A stretch of DNA of 48,553 bases from NCBI GenBank assembly GCA_934278005.1, contig CAKQWG010000002.1:1-48553 (forward strand), in the 5' to 3' direction. The stretch comes from an uncultured Pirellulaceae bacterium (lineage in GTDB: Bacteria; Planctomycetota; Planctomycetia; Pirellulales; Pirellulaceae). This document shows positions 29,401 to 36,249 of this stretch, in pieces. Under the pieces are notes generated by a model, which was given only the letters and a program-made list of their open reading frames with translations, had not been told where the DNA came from and did no database searches. How positions within the stretch are numbered: the stretch's first letter is position 1; each line of letters starts with the position of its first letter. Made by a program: the position numbers and the translations under genes.

Positions 29401-29642
29401 ACTCGAGACAGCGAGCGGATGCTGCGAGCATCGAAATCGAACGGCCGTTCAAACAGATCATTCCGCCAACCCAGGTGATCCGCTCGCGGCGAACCGACCA
29501 GCGTGCCGATTGAGAAGCTACCGTCTTTAAGTCGCAGCTGCATGGCGGGCTGGTCAGCCATAGTCAAGTCGATAACTGCGCTCAGCACTAACAGCAGCAG
29601 TAGTGGACGGACAAGGACGGTGAGGGCGATAAAATTCAACAT
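26493..29642 (-). CDS. Large exported TlpA-type thioredoxin fusion protein
   Basis: I start at the ATG at 29642, 8 nt after the upstream stop. This gives a strong hydrophobic leader (MLNFIALTVLVRPLLLLLVL) and 1049 residues. The middle contains several short beta segments of the form LKDGSFSIGTL, LMDRSRLKGRLL and VNGDYLRGRLISL, which look like repeated small beta-barrels. A Lys/Thr/Asp linker (KKTDEKTDEK type) is coded at about 28290-28392. The C-terminal 170 residues are a TlpA-like thioredoxin domain with FWASWCGPC (WCGPC at 944-948) and a cis-Pro site (AIPQT). It should be a periplasmic, possibly membrane-tethered, thiol-disulphide protein. It closes the 16-kb MoxR gene run. Confidence 0.8.
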   Translation of the reverse strand: MLNFIALTVLVRPLLLLLVLSAVIDLTMADQPAMQLRLKDGSFSIGTLVGSPRADHLGWRNDLFERPFDFDARSIRSLSRVVDATDDATPSRADDAATSADDAATEGSAGQLRPSGQIVEMVGGGAIVGELVEVDDAWLTVASTTLGTIQISRSSVIAISDATYAGQIVYSGPLDESHWQRLGETSDWDFEAGVLVARRPGAAIVGDVHLPAQSQINLALSWSGTPDFVLSLGTLANNRVSRVEEVPSAARLEVWANQLALVREVDGGADIAMLAELNAVNPRIELSLFLDQQTGSVVACDAHGRPLETLRVVGNDPKVRTAVHLANSGPSLTVERFEVRQWDGVVATVAEAGEQFVLSSNGQRTAGGIAGFDAQTKQLRIALSAGGEQRVPLNELRRGSMVPTTTPAADFSTINNAVDKKTDKKTDEKTDEKAEKKTDKKTDENADEHTDERTDDTVASPEATPTVEVVLMDRSRLKGRLLASSDSAALRFEAAGVRDLLAVPITALRGVIGNSERYVAPPIEQPLGTLKSDRQQLSGHLVPTGESDATSAGNLALVWQPTGSATASPLSSAASGSIAYRAPLPQPTVEVSDNGSQPMRLIAPAVGMFLGRGAVQAIADQDRASEKKTESGATSSLKDAQAREILLRTGDAVDGVVEQIDESGMRFRSQQTDTQFVPHNLIQHVWLNKLSGQTSTSPEKLKRLLTVPRSLKQDPPTHLFIAVNGDYLRGRLISLQDDKLTVEIRLETVELQASTIAQIVWLHDRDWQPKEDAAEAEDPTDELANATLGAKDPPEVSSKDRPEDTADAKPQSELGPFLVHAIGRTERGLTFRPQSLTAGTLAGVSELLGKCSIAVDDINQLLFGRDVSKLVREYQANPWTLSLAQLPRVYADDGSEASTSSLGDASPMVGQAATDFTLQSLAGDKFNLNSHRDRVVVLDFWASWCGPCVQTIPLVEEAVADLGADKIQLVAVNIQEPANRVQAAVDRLQMSSTVLLDVDGQVAAAYEANAIPQTVIIDRGGNVTHVFIGGGARFVAQFKQALETVVNMP
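28290..28392. repeat. In-frame 12-bp repeats coding for a KTDE-type linker
   Basis: Variants of TCAGTTTTCTTG recur about every 12 bp across 28290-28392. On the minus strand they code for a KKTDEKTDEK-type charged linker inside the TlpA fusion protein. The period keeps the frame, so slippage would change linker length without breaking the gene. Confidence 0.85.
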
Positions 29643-29650
29643 CGACGTGC

Positions 29651-30775
29651 TTATCGTTCGTAGATTGGGAGGAAGCGAAAATTCAGCGCTAGCGCCAACA
29701 GGTTCAGGGAAGTGGTTGTGGCTTTGCCAAACTGGCCATTGAAACTGCCATCGTCGGCCTGTGAGCTTTTCAGTTGGCGGACCAGCGAGCGATTCCATTT
29801 TTCCCACGCCTCCACATCGGCTTGAAACAACGCCTGGGCTTCATAATAGCGCGCGTACTCTTCGTAATGCGACTGCTCGTTCATGTTCTTAGTGATGTAG
29901 TGCTGGGTCGCCTCATACTGCTTCAGATCCTTTCGTTTGGCGATGCTGTACACCAGACAAGCGATCGATGTGCGGGCAATGGACTGGCCGAATCCACCCA
30001 ATCCACCGGAGTATCCTACGGCTCCGCTATCGCCAGTCATCGATGCGAAATATTTGATCGCTGAGTCGATCGATTTGTCCGGCACTTCGATACCCGCGTT
30101 GCGGGCTGCCAGCAGCCCCATCAAAATGGCGCCCGCGACTGAGGTGTCTGCGTCGCGCGCCGCAGGAGAATAACGCCACGCACTGTGCGGATTCTTTTCC
30201 TGTGCAGTGATCGAGCAGCGCACGGCCAGCTCAAGTGCTTCGGCAATTGAACGCTCCTTACCAGCTACCGGCGCTCCGGTTTCCCACAGATCGCTTTCAT
30301 CCACCGCACCGTAGGCTTCGGCCAAAGCCAAGCAAGCGAAGCCGTGTTGATACATACTGTCGCCCATGTAGCCAGTCGATCCGTCTTGTGAGCGTATGAT
30401 CGAACGCAGCGCCTTGCGGATCGCCTGGCTATAAATCCCAAAGTTGGGGTCCTCACCCGATGCTAGAAAAACCATCATGGCCATTCCCGTGGTGCCCGGT
30501 CCACGATAGCCATCGGTCCAGGTGCCGTCTTCAGTCTGAGTGCTGAGCAAATGCTCCAGGCCGCGGTTGTAGATTTCTCGCACATCGCGCGGCACTACGT
30601 CACCTTGTGGCAACATGCCCGGTTGCGCATTGGCCGGGCTGGTGCTCAAACCTGCTGAAAAAACGATTAGCGCGAGATGCCAAGCGGCAAGCTCCAGGGG
30701 CCTGCGGCAGGCTGCCACAGAGCCTGCAACACGAGCACTGAATGTCCCGAGACAAATTTTCCGGCTGCACACCAT
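29651..30775 (-). CDS. Exported prenyltransferase/squalene-cyclase-repeat protein
   Basis: The protein has 374 residues from the ATG at 30775. A TTG at 30814 overlaps the upstream stop (TTGA) and would add 13 residues. A leader ends near SPANAQPG. The mature part is an alpha/alpha-toroid made of repeats with the pattern DGTW/DGS plus a following hydrophobic helix: TEDGTWTDGYRGPGTTGMA, QDGSTGYMGDSMYQHG, GGLGGFGQSIARTSIACL and DDGSFNGQFGKATTT. Such folds occur in triterpene cyclases, prenyltransferases and alpha-2-macroglobulin-type thioester domains. The DxDD cyclase motif is absent, so it is not a typical squalene-hopene cyclase. It is probably periplasmic and a structural or binding partner in the gene run. 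Confidence 0.78.
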   Translation of the reverse strand: MVCSRKICLGTFSARVAGSVAACRRPLELAAWHLALIVFSAGLSTSPANAQPGMLPQGDVVPRDVREIYNRGLEHLLSTQTEDGTWTDGYRGPGTTGMAMMVFLASGEDPNFGIYSQAIRKALRSIIRSQDGSTGYMGDSMYQHGFACLALAEAYGAVDESDLWETGAPVAGKERSIAEALELAVRCSITAQEKNPHSAWRYSPAARDADTSVAGAILMGLLAARNAGIEVPDKSIDSAIKYFASMTGDSGAVGYSGGLGGFGQSIARTSIACLVYSIAKRKDLKQYEATQHYITKNMNEQSHYEEYARYYEAQALFQADVEAWEKWNRSLVRQLKSSQADDGSFNGQFGKATTTSLNLLALALNFRFLPIYER

Positions 30776-30810
30776 CGGTTCAGTTTGATAAGAGGGAAGT
30801 CTTGATAGGA

Positions 30811-31677
30811 TCAAGGCCGTAAGCGAAAGTTTTTAAAAGGAGCGATAAACTTACTGAAAGCAAGTCTCTGATGTTCGTCCAATAATTTTTCTAGCTCCTG
30901 GTCCGGAAGCTGGGCCAGCAGGATATTCCCATAGACGGCCAGCTGATGTTGGTCTGGAGTGCCGCCGTCTGCCAATAAGCTCTGCTCTAGTAGTTTAACC
31001 AATTCTGTACGCTGTTTCTCAGTTAGCGGCACAACCCGCTCCAATTCGGCAACGCTAATTCGTAGAAGCGCATGTAGCTGGGCATTTTCTCGCTCATGTT
31101 GAAAGTGTTGGTATCGCATCTGCTGTTGATCGTTGAGCAAGTTCTTGAGAATGCGCTCCGATAGAGAATTCTCGTCGATGATCCCCTCGTTCAACCGCTG
31201 CTGGATGGGACCGATATGGGCCCAAGCGGCCTGAAAATCATTGTGGTTCTGCGGATCGAGCCCTTTAACTTTCTGCCTAAGGTGTGCGAGATCGCGGTAG
31301 AATCGACACAAGTCTCCGTGATTTGCCAACTCAAGCTTAGAAAGCTGAGCCGCGTCAAGCTCTACAACTTCAGCGATCCGGTCGATGCGTATCTGCGCAG
31401 ACCGCTCGAGTTGCCGACGAAACGACGCCTCATCGCTGCCATTGAACAAGTACATAGACAGTATGTCATTCGGATGAGCACGGCCTTGGGCCTGGCACAA
31501 CGCACCGGTCATGTGCCAGGCGGTCCCGCACATCAGCAGCGCTATGCACGATCGCACTAGGAACCAGCAGCAGTAGCAGCAACGGCGGCGGCAGCAGCAG
31601 CGGCGGCGCGGAGCTCTTCTGCGTGCCTGTGTTGTACGCCATAGCAGAAGTTTTTTTGTGTAAAGCGTTAAATTCAC
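30811..31677 (-). CDS. Exported helical protein of unknown function (LTxxQ-like)
   Basis: The 288-residue frame begins at a GTG (31677). Its first 40 residues are strange: an Arg/Cys-rich run (RRRCCCRRRCCYCCW) coded by CAG/CGG-type triplets, then a hydrophobic segment ending near ALCQAQG that looks like a signal peptide. The true start may be a GTG near 31557, inside this segment. The mature part is helical, with LTEKQRTELVKLLE and LPDQELEKLLDEHQRLAFSKF motifs that echo the C-terminus of the protein coded just upstream (LSPEQRAALEP, SKVLSSEQLAVVQGMQKF). The motifs resemble those of Spy/LTXXQ-type periplasmic proteins. The function is unknown. Confidence 0.6.
   Translation of the reverse strand: MNLTLYTKKLLLWRTTQARRRAPRRRCCCRRRCCYCCWFLVRSCIALLMCGTAWHMTGALCQAQGRAHPNDILSMYLFNGSDEASFRRQLERSAQIRIDRIAEVVELDAAQLSKLELANHGDLCRFYRDLAHLRQKVKGLDPQNHNDFQAAWAHIGPIQQRLNEGIIDENSLSERILKNLLNDQQQMRYQHFQHERENAQLHALLRISVAELERVVPLTEKQRTELVKLLEQSLLADGGTPDQHQLAVYGNILLAQLPDQELEKLLDEHQRLAFSKFIAPFKNFRLRP
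31566..31611. repeat. Imperfect CAG/CGG trinucleotide run
   Basis: A run of CAGCAGCAGTAGCAGCAACGGCGG type triplets codes on the minus strand for an Arg/Cys-rich stretch before the hydrophobic leader of the helical protein. It may be outside the true coding region if translation starts downstream. Confidence 0.7.
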
Positions 31678-31824
31678 GTCCGAGTCACTTCGTTGAGTAG
31701 GAGGCGGTGCGGGTTGCTATACAGGCCGCCTGGTGCCGCTGCGGCAATGGTCGAATTGGCAAGGAACCTATGCCCAAAATCGTCCGGTAGCGGGGCTCCA
31801 TCACTGCAGTTGGCGAATCCTAGA

Positions 31825-32832
31825 CTAGCGTTCGATCAATACCACTTCCTGATTTATTTGATCTTCGATCTGTGCGCGGTCGTAGTTAAATTTTTGCATG
31901 CCCTGCACGACCGCCAGTTGCTCGGACGAGAGGACTTTGGAAAGTATTTGTCGAGGGATGTCGGGTACATAATTGGAGTTCTGAAAATAGAGTTCCCAAT
32001 ACAGATCGTTCGTCAGCCAGTCGGCGATCTGCGGTTCCAGTGCCGCGCGTTGTTCGGGCGATAGAAATAGGCGCTTGTCCAGCGCACTGACTAGGACGGC
32101 CGCCAAGGCCTGTTTACGAAAGCGTCCGCGCGCGTCCTGCTCCTGCTGAAGCGCTTGGCGGTTGGCAGGTGTCAACGCCGCAGCGATCGCCGCGTCGATC
32201 CGCTTTTGAACAGCCGGCAGCTGTACCTCCTGTGGACGAGCATCAGCTGCAGCACCACTTAGAAACCGCATGATCCCCACCATGGCACCCGCGCCCGGCA
32301 GCTCAACTGACTCGCGGATTTGAGCGGCAATCCACGCATCGTTCATCAGGGCTAAGGCCTTCTCTTCGCTCTCGCTCAGATCACACACGCGGCGAGCCAG
32401 CGCGCTATTAACACGCACGTAACGCCGCATTTTCAGCAGCTGAGGAGTCTCATGGACGGCACGGATTTCTACTTCCATGGCCATTTCTGCTGGCTTCTCT
32501 GCTGGCTTCTCTGCTGGCTTCTCTGCTGGCTTCTCTGCTGGCTTTGCAGTGGCGCCTTGCTCTCCCGACTGCGGCTGGGATGGCTTAGGCTCAGACTCAG
32601 TCATCTCTCCGATCTGATTCTTTTCTGTATTCTGAGTCTCATCACGTGGATTGCTGTCGGTGGTAGTCTGAGCTTTCTCAACCGTCACGATTTTTACTGG
32701 CTCGGATGCCGGCTGCTCTTGAGCGGTTGCTTGAGCAGCGATACCGATCAATCCGAGCCCTAAGGAGAATACTGCGGATGAACACCGCCAGCGGGCCACG
32801 TGGCCGAGTATGCGCGTTAATGGCGTATGCAT
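31825..32832 (-). CDS. Exported helical protein with KPAE repeat linker
   Basis: The 335-residue protein starts at an ATG (32832) with an excellent GGAGG 8 nt upstream. A signal peptide (residues 1-37, ending ATAQ) is followed by a disordered acidic region and about five KPAE repeats, coded by a 12-bp tandem repeat. The C-terminal 200 residues are helical with LTPANRQALQQEQ, LSPEQRAALEPQIADWL and VLSSEQLAVVQGMQKF motifs. These match in style and order the next protein in the run, so the two are probably distant paralogues. The fold suggests a periplasmic, Spy/LTXXQ-like protein. It sits between the 1106-residue membrane protein gene and the second helical gene. Confidence 0.7.
   Translation of the reverse strand: MHTPLTRILGHVARWRCSSAVFSLGLGLIGIAAQATAQEQPASEPVKIVTVEKAQTTTDSNPRDETQNTEKNQIGEMTESEPKPSQPQSGEQGATAKPAEKPAEKPAEKPAEKPAEMAMEVEIRAVHETPQLLKMRRYVRVNSALARRVCDLSESEEKALALMNDAWIAAQIRESVELPGAGAMVGIMRFLSGAAADARPQEVQLPAVQKRIDAAIAAALTPANRQALQQEQDARGRFRKQALAAVLVSALDKRLFLSPEQRAALEPQIADWLTNDLYWELYFQNSNYVPDIPRQILSKVLSSEQLAVVQGMQKFNYDRAQIEDQINQEVVLIER
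32487..32544. repeat. 12-bp tandem repeat coding for KPAE units
   Basis: GCTGGCTTCTCT is repeated four times plus a partial fifth copy. On the minus strand each unit codes for KPAE, giving a Pro/Ala-rich linker between the leader region and the helical domain. Confidence 0.9.
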
Positions 32833-32915
32833 GCGAAGACCTCCGCGCGGGTTACTGGCGACCCTTTGTGCGAGCCGAAGGGCACTGTGCGACTAGTTTT
32901 TTTAAGACCGCTATT

Positions 32916-35900
32916 CTATTGCTCGAGGCGATTGAAATACTCGTCCAGACCGGCCCGGAACTCCTCAGGAAGGACGCGTCCCGTTTCACCAGTGGCCTGA
33001 GCCACGTCGCGCGCCTCACGTTTTTCTTGTTGATTTAGACCGCTACCAAGCAGAGCCAAAGCCGAATCCTGCGTAGTCCCCGTGCCGCCGCCGCCGGGAG
33101 TCGTACCGCCACCGCCACCGCCCCCCTTGGGATTGATGCGTTTGCACTGCAGCAGCAATTCGATCGCTTCAGTCTCCGCGGCAATGGCCGCTGGGCCAGT
33201 CTCAGCCGTCGCCAAAATGCGCGTCGCTTCGTTCATGACTTGGCTGACCGCACTGAGCAACTCGACCTCTTTGCCAAACCGCTGGCCACCGTTGGGAAGT
33301 TCCTCAATGGCGGTCACCACGTTGTCAGTTCTGACTCGCAATTCGGCTTGCGTCTCGCTCAAGCGAGTGGCCTCCTGGTGGTGCACTGTCTGTTCAACAG
33401 CGGTCCGTGCCTGCTGGGCGACACGCGTTGCCTCGCGCAAGTTGACTTCGCTTTCGAGGACTTTTAATACCTCAAGGATCAGCGACGGGGGGAGGGCATC
33501 CGATGTTTTGCTGCCGGGGCACTGGCCACTGCAGGCTGGATCGACTAAGTCTTCACCCCAGCGATCGAGCGTGTCGGACCAGTATTCAGCCTGAGCGATC
33601 GACATGCCCTGTTCCTTGTGGATCTCATCGCCCAATGCGTGGATAGCTTCTAGCACGTTGGCCGCCTTCATGTCATCCAAGACAACTTTGAATTGATTCA
33701 TTCGCCGGCGCTCAAAATAGGCTTGCATGTCGTCCATGATATAGGAAATGTTCTGGCTACTCGCGTGCTGCACGCCGGTCAATTCGCTGAGCATCGATTT
33801 GACCTCCGGCTGCGCAGTGGAGCGTTTGCCGAAGACTTGATCGATCTGTGAACTGATCTTCTCAGCGACCTGATTCTGTTCGCGCGAAGCGGCTTTGAGT
33901 CGCTTGACTAAGGTTGAACCTTCGAGATTGGCCAGCACGGTGTTGAGCTCTTCAGCGATCTTCTCGAACTCCTCAAGTATGGCCGCCTGCTCATCGAGAG
34001 CCATCTGGACCGGCTCTTGCTCGTCTTCGGGGGCATCCTCCTCTGGCGTTTCTTCGCCATCGCTTTTCGGCGCAGGACCGGCTAAAGTCGTGTTGGGGAG
34101 TGACAGTCTGCTGCCGTTGTACTTTTTCTTCATGCTCGGCTCCTGTGCCGCATCCTGTGCTTCATTCTCCGGCGACTGCTGTGAGGACTCCATGTCGGCA
34201 ATCGAAGGCATCTGCGGCGCCTGATGTGGCTTTTTCTCGTCCGGCTCCGCGGCGCTAGTGGCTGCACCACTTGGCGCACTGCGAACCTGACCGGCCTGAG
34301 GCGCGGATGGTTTTTTGCCGCCTGCACGGGCTAGCGTCTTCTGAGTCGACGCCTTTTCCAGTAGGTCGGACACGCTGGGCATGCGATTCTCCCCGATATC
34401 ATTAAGAGTTTGCAACATTTCAGCCCACCGATCGAGATGTCCCACGCCTATTTCTGGATTGCGAGCTGCCTGCCGCAGTAGTCCCTCGCCGGTCTGCGAC
34501 AGGGCGGATAGCCGCCGCGCGTTGCTGCTTTCAAGCGAGGCTTGACGATGCAATTCACTGCGCATGTCATCATCGGCAAGCTCCTCTGGGGACATCTCGC
34601 GTAGCCGTTGGTTGGTGGCATGCAGCTGCATCTCTGTGTCGCGCACATCCAGGGCGGAGCGATGCCATTTGCTCAATTGACTGGTGATCCAGATTGCGTG
34701 TTCTTCCGCAGTCAGCACGAACAGCACGTGCGGCGGAGTGTAGCTGCGCGGGCGGTCTGGATAATAATCTTCGACCCACAAGCGAACTTCGATGGGTTGA
34801 GGCGCGATGCCCAGGGCGACTGCTGAGAAGGTGCCCGGGACCTGCAGCGAAGTACTGCTGGGCCCGCCTGCGGAGAGTAGCCTTTCACCCACCGCGGGCT
34901 CTTTAACTAAGCGTTCGTCCAGACCACGCCACTCGATGCCCACGGCGCGCACGCCAAAATCGTCGGCGGCCAGAGCCTGGAAGTTGATCTGCTCGCTATC
35001 GAGCACCACGGCTTGACGCGGTAGTTCTTGAGCCACCACTGACGGCAATTCATCCTGAGTTGGCTTGAGCGATAGATCAAACGGCTCGCGCCCGGCCAAA
35101 TTGTCGAAATCCTGCCACCACATCTGCAGCTGCTGCGGCTGGCTATCTAGCTGAACATCAGCTGAGGTAAAACTAGCTTGCTCAACAGTCACGGGCTGGT
35201 CGTTGATCGCCGCTGCTGACAAGGCTCGCGAAGCCGTGGACTGAATCGCTACGCGACTACCTTGCACTACACTTAAATTGCCACTGCGAACGTCTTGCTC
35301 GTAAGGTTCGCTGCGCTGCAGATAATCGGGCAAGCGGACCTGCGCAGTCGCCGCGACCAGCTCCGGTCGCATTCTGGGTTCGAGTCGGATGACTTGTGCA
35401 TAGTCGCCCACGCTGAGCTTAAGCGATACGGGGCTGGTTTGCGGTGGAAGTTCAAAAGTGTAGCTACCGTCGACATTAGCAACTGACACAGCAGGAAGAT
35501 TCCCAATCTGCAGCCTGGCCTGTTCAGGATGCCAACTCGAATCAGCGGCTAGTTGAACTTTGAACTCGGTCGTCTCGCCGTGTGGTATCACGCGCTGTGG
35601 AGCCAAAGGCTGCAGGGCAGTGAAGGTGTACCGCGGCGTATCGCGCCATGGTGATGAGAATCTAGCCCAAGCGTTGCTGGCCGCGGTCGGGAATAACGTC
35701 GACAAGAGCGTCGTGGCAATGGCTGCAGCGACGAGCAGCATTGAAAGACTTCGCAGTCGCGTCGGCGGAGCGGCTTGCAGAAAGTTGCGTCCTTTGGCGG
35801 CCTCTGCTACTTGTTCAATGGCTGCCGCGCACAACGCGGGCGATCTCGTTTGCTCGGAACGATTGTCGGCCAACTCGATGGCACTCAGTAGCTGATCACC

Positions 35901-36236
35901 CACCTGCGGCTCGCGGACGCGCAGCAATCGCGCTAGCTGATCAAGTCGTCGATTGCTCCACACCCAGCGATGCAGCGCCCAGGGAACCACCAACCACAAT
36001 GCTAAAGCGGCAATAAACAGACCAGTTCGGGCGGCGCGGGGCGTGTCGAAGAAACGATCGCACAAATACACGGTTAGAAACGCGAGCAGCACACCCACAA
36101 TGCTCAGTGCGACCGCTTCAATTAATTTAGTAGTCCACACTCGCCCGCGGAAGCTCAGCAACTGCCGCTTGAGCGAATCGGGAACTGCCAATCTTTGTCC
36201 ATCGGCTGCGACAATCGACTTAAGCGAATCACTCAT
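32916..36236 (-). CDS. Large membrane protein with coiled-coil periplasmic part (DUF4175-like)
   Basis: The 1106-residue protein has three membrane segments near the N-terminus (about 38-58, 72-90 and 163-182). A beta-rich extracytoplasmic region follows (about 190-520), and the rest is mainly helical and coiled coil, ending in a Gly-rich stretch (GGGGGGGTTPGGGG) and a conserved-looking tail. Similar proteins stand at this place in MoxR-DUF58-VWA clusters, and the organisation resembles DUF4175 proteins, although I see no diagnostic motif. The start at 36236 has AGGA 7 nt upstream and lies 13 nt after the previous stop. It probably forms the large envelope scaffold of the cluster. Confidence 0.75.
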   Translation of the reverse strand: MSDSLKSIVAADGQRLAVPDSLKRQLLSFRGRVWTTKLIEAVALSIVGVLLAFLTVYLCDRFFDTPRAARTGLFIAALALWLVVPWALHRWVWSNRRLDQLARLLRVREPQVGDQLLSAIELADNRSEQTRSPALCAAAIEQVAEAAKGRNFLQAAPPTRLRSLSMLLVAAAIATTLLSTLFPTAASNAWARFSSPWRDTPRYTFTALQPLAPQRVIPHGETTEFKVQLAADSSWHPEQARLQIGNLPAVSVANVDGSYTFELPPQTSPVSLKLSVGDYAQVIRLEPRMRPELVAATAQVRLPDYLQRSEPYEQDVRSGNLSVVQGSRVAIQSTASRALSAAAINDQPVTVEQASFTSADVQLDSQPQQLQMWWQDFDNLAGREPFDLSLKPTQDELPSVVAQELPRQAVVLDSEQINFQALAADDFGVRAVGIEWRGLDERLVKEPAVGERLLSAGGPSSTSLQVPGTFSAVALGIAPQPIEVRLWVEDYYPDRPRSYTPPHVLFVLTAEEHAIWITSQLSKWHRSALDVRDTEMQLHATNQRLREMSPEELADDDMRSELHRQASLESSNARRLSALSQTGEGLLRQAARNPEIGVGHLDRWAEMLQTLNDIGENRMPSVSDLLEKASTQKTLARAGGKKPSAPQAGQVRSAPSGAATSAAEPDEKKPHQAPQMPSIADMESSQQSPENEAQDAAQEPSMKKKYNGSRLSLPNTTLAGPAPKSDGEETPEEDAPEDEQEPVQMALDEQAAILEEFEKIAEELNTVLANLEGSTLVKRLKAASREQNQVAEKISSQIDQVFGKRSTAQPEVKSMLSELTGVQHASSQNISYIMDDMQAYFERRRMNQFKVVLDDMKAANVLEAIHALGDEIHKEQGMSIAQAEYWSDTLDRWGEDLVDPACSGQCPGSKTSDALPPSLILEVLKVLESEVNLREATRVAQQARTAVEQTVHHQEATRLSETQAELRVRTDNVVTAIEELPNGGQRFGKEVELLSAVSQVMNEATRILATAETGPAAIAAETEAIELLLQCKRINPKGGGGGGGTTPGGGGTGTTQDSALALLGSGLNQQEKREARDVAQATGETGRVLPEEFRAGLDEYFNRLEQ

Positions 36237-36249
36237 GTGCGCGTTCCTG

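Noticed and set aside
29651..30775. A squalene-hopene cyclase
   Set aside because: The toroid repeats are present but the DxDD motif and usual length of about 630 residues are missing.
34130..34906. Frames on both strands inside the 1106-residue membrane protein gene
   Set aside because: They are shadows of the long frame, which has consistent helical and membrane features and a good start.
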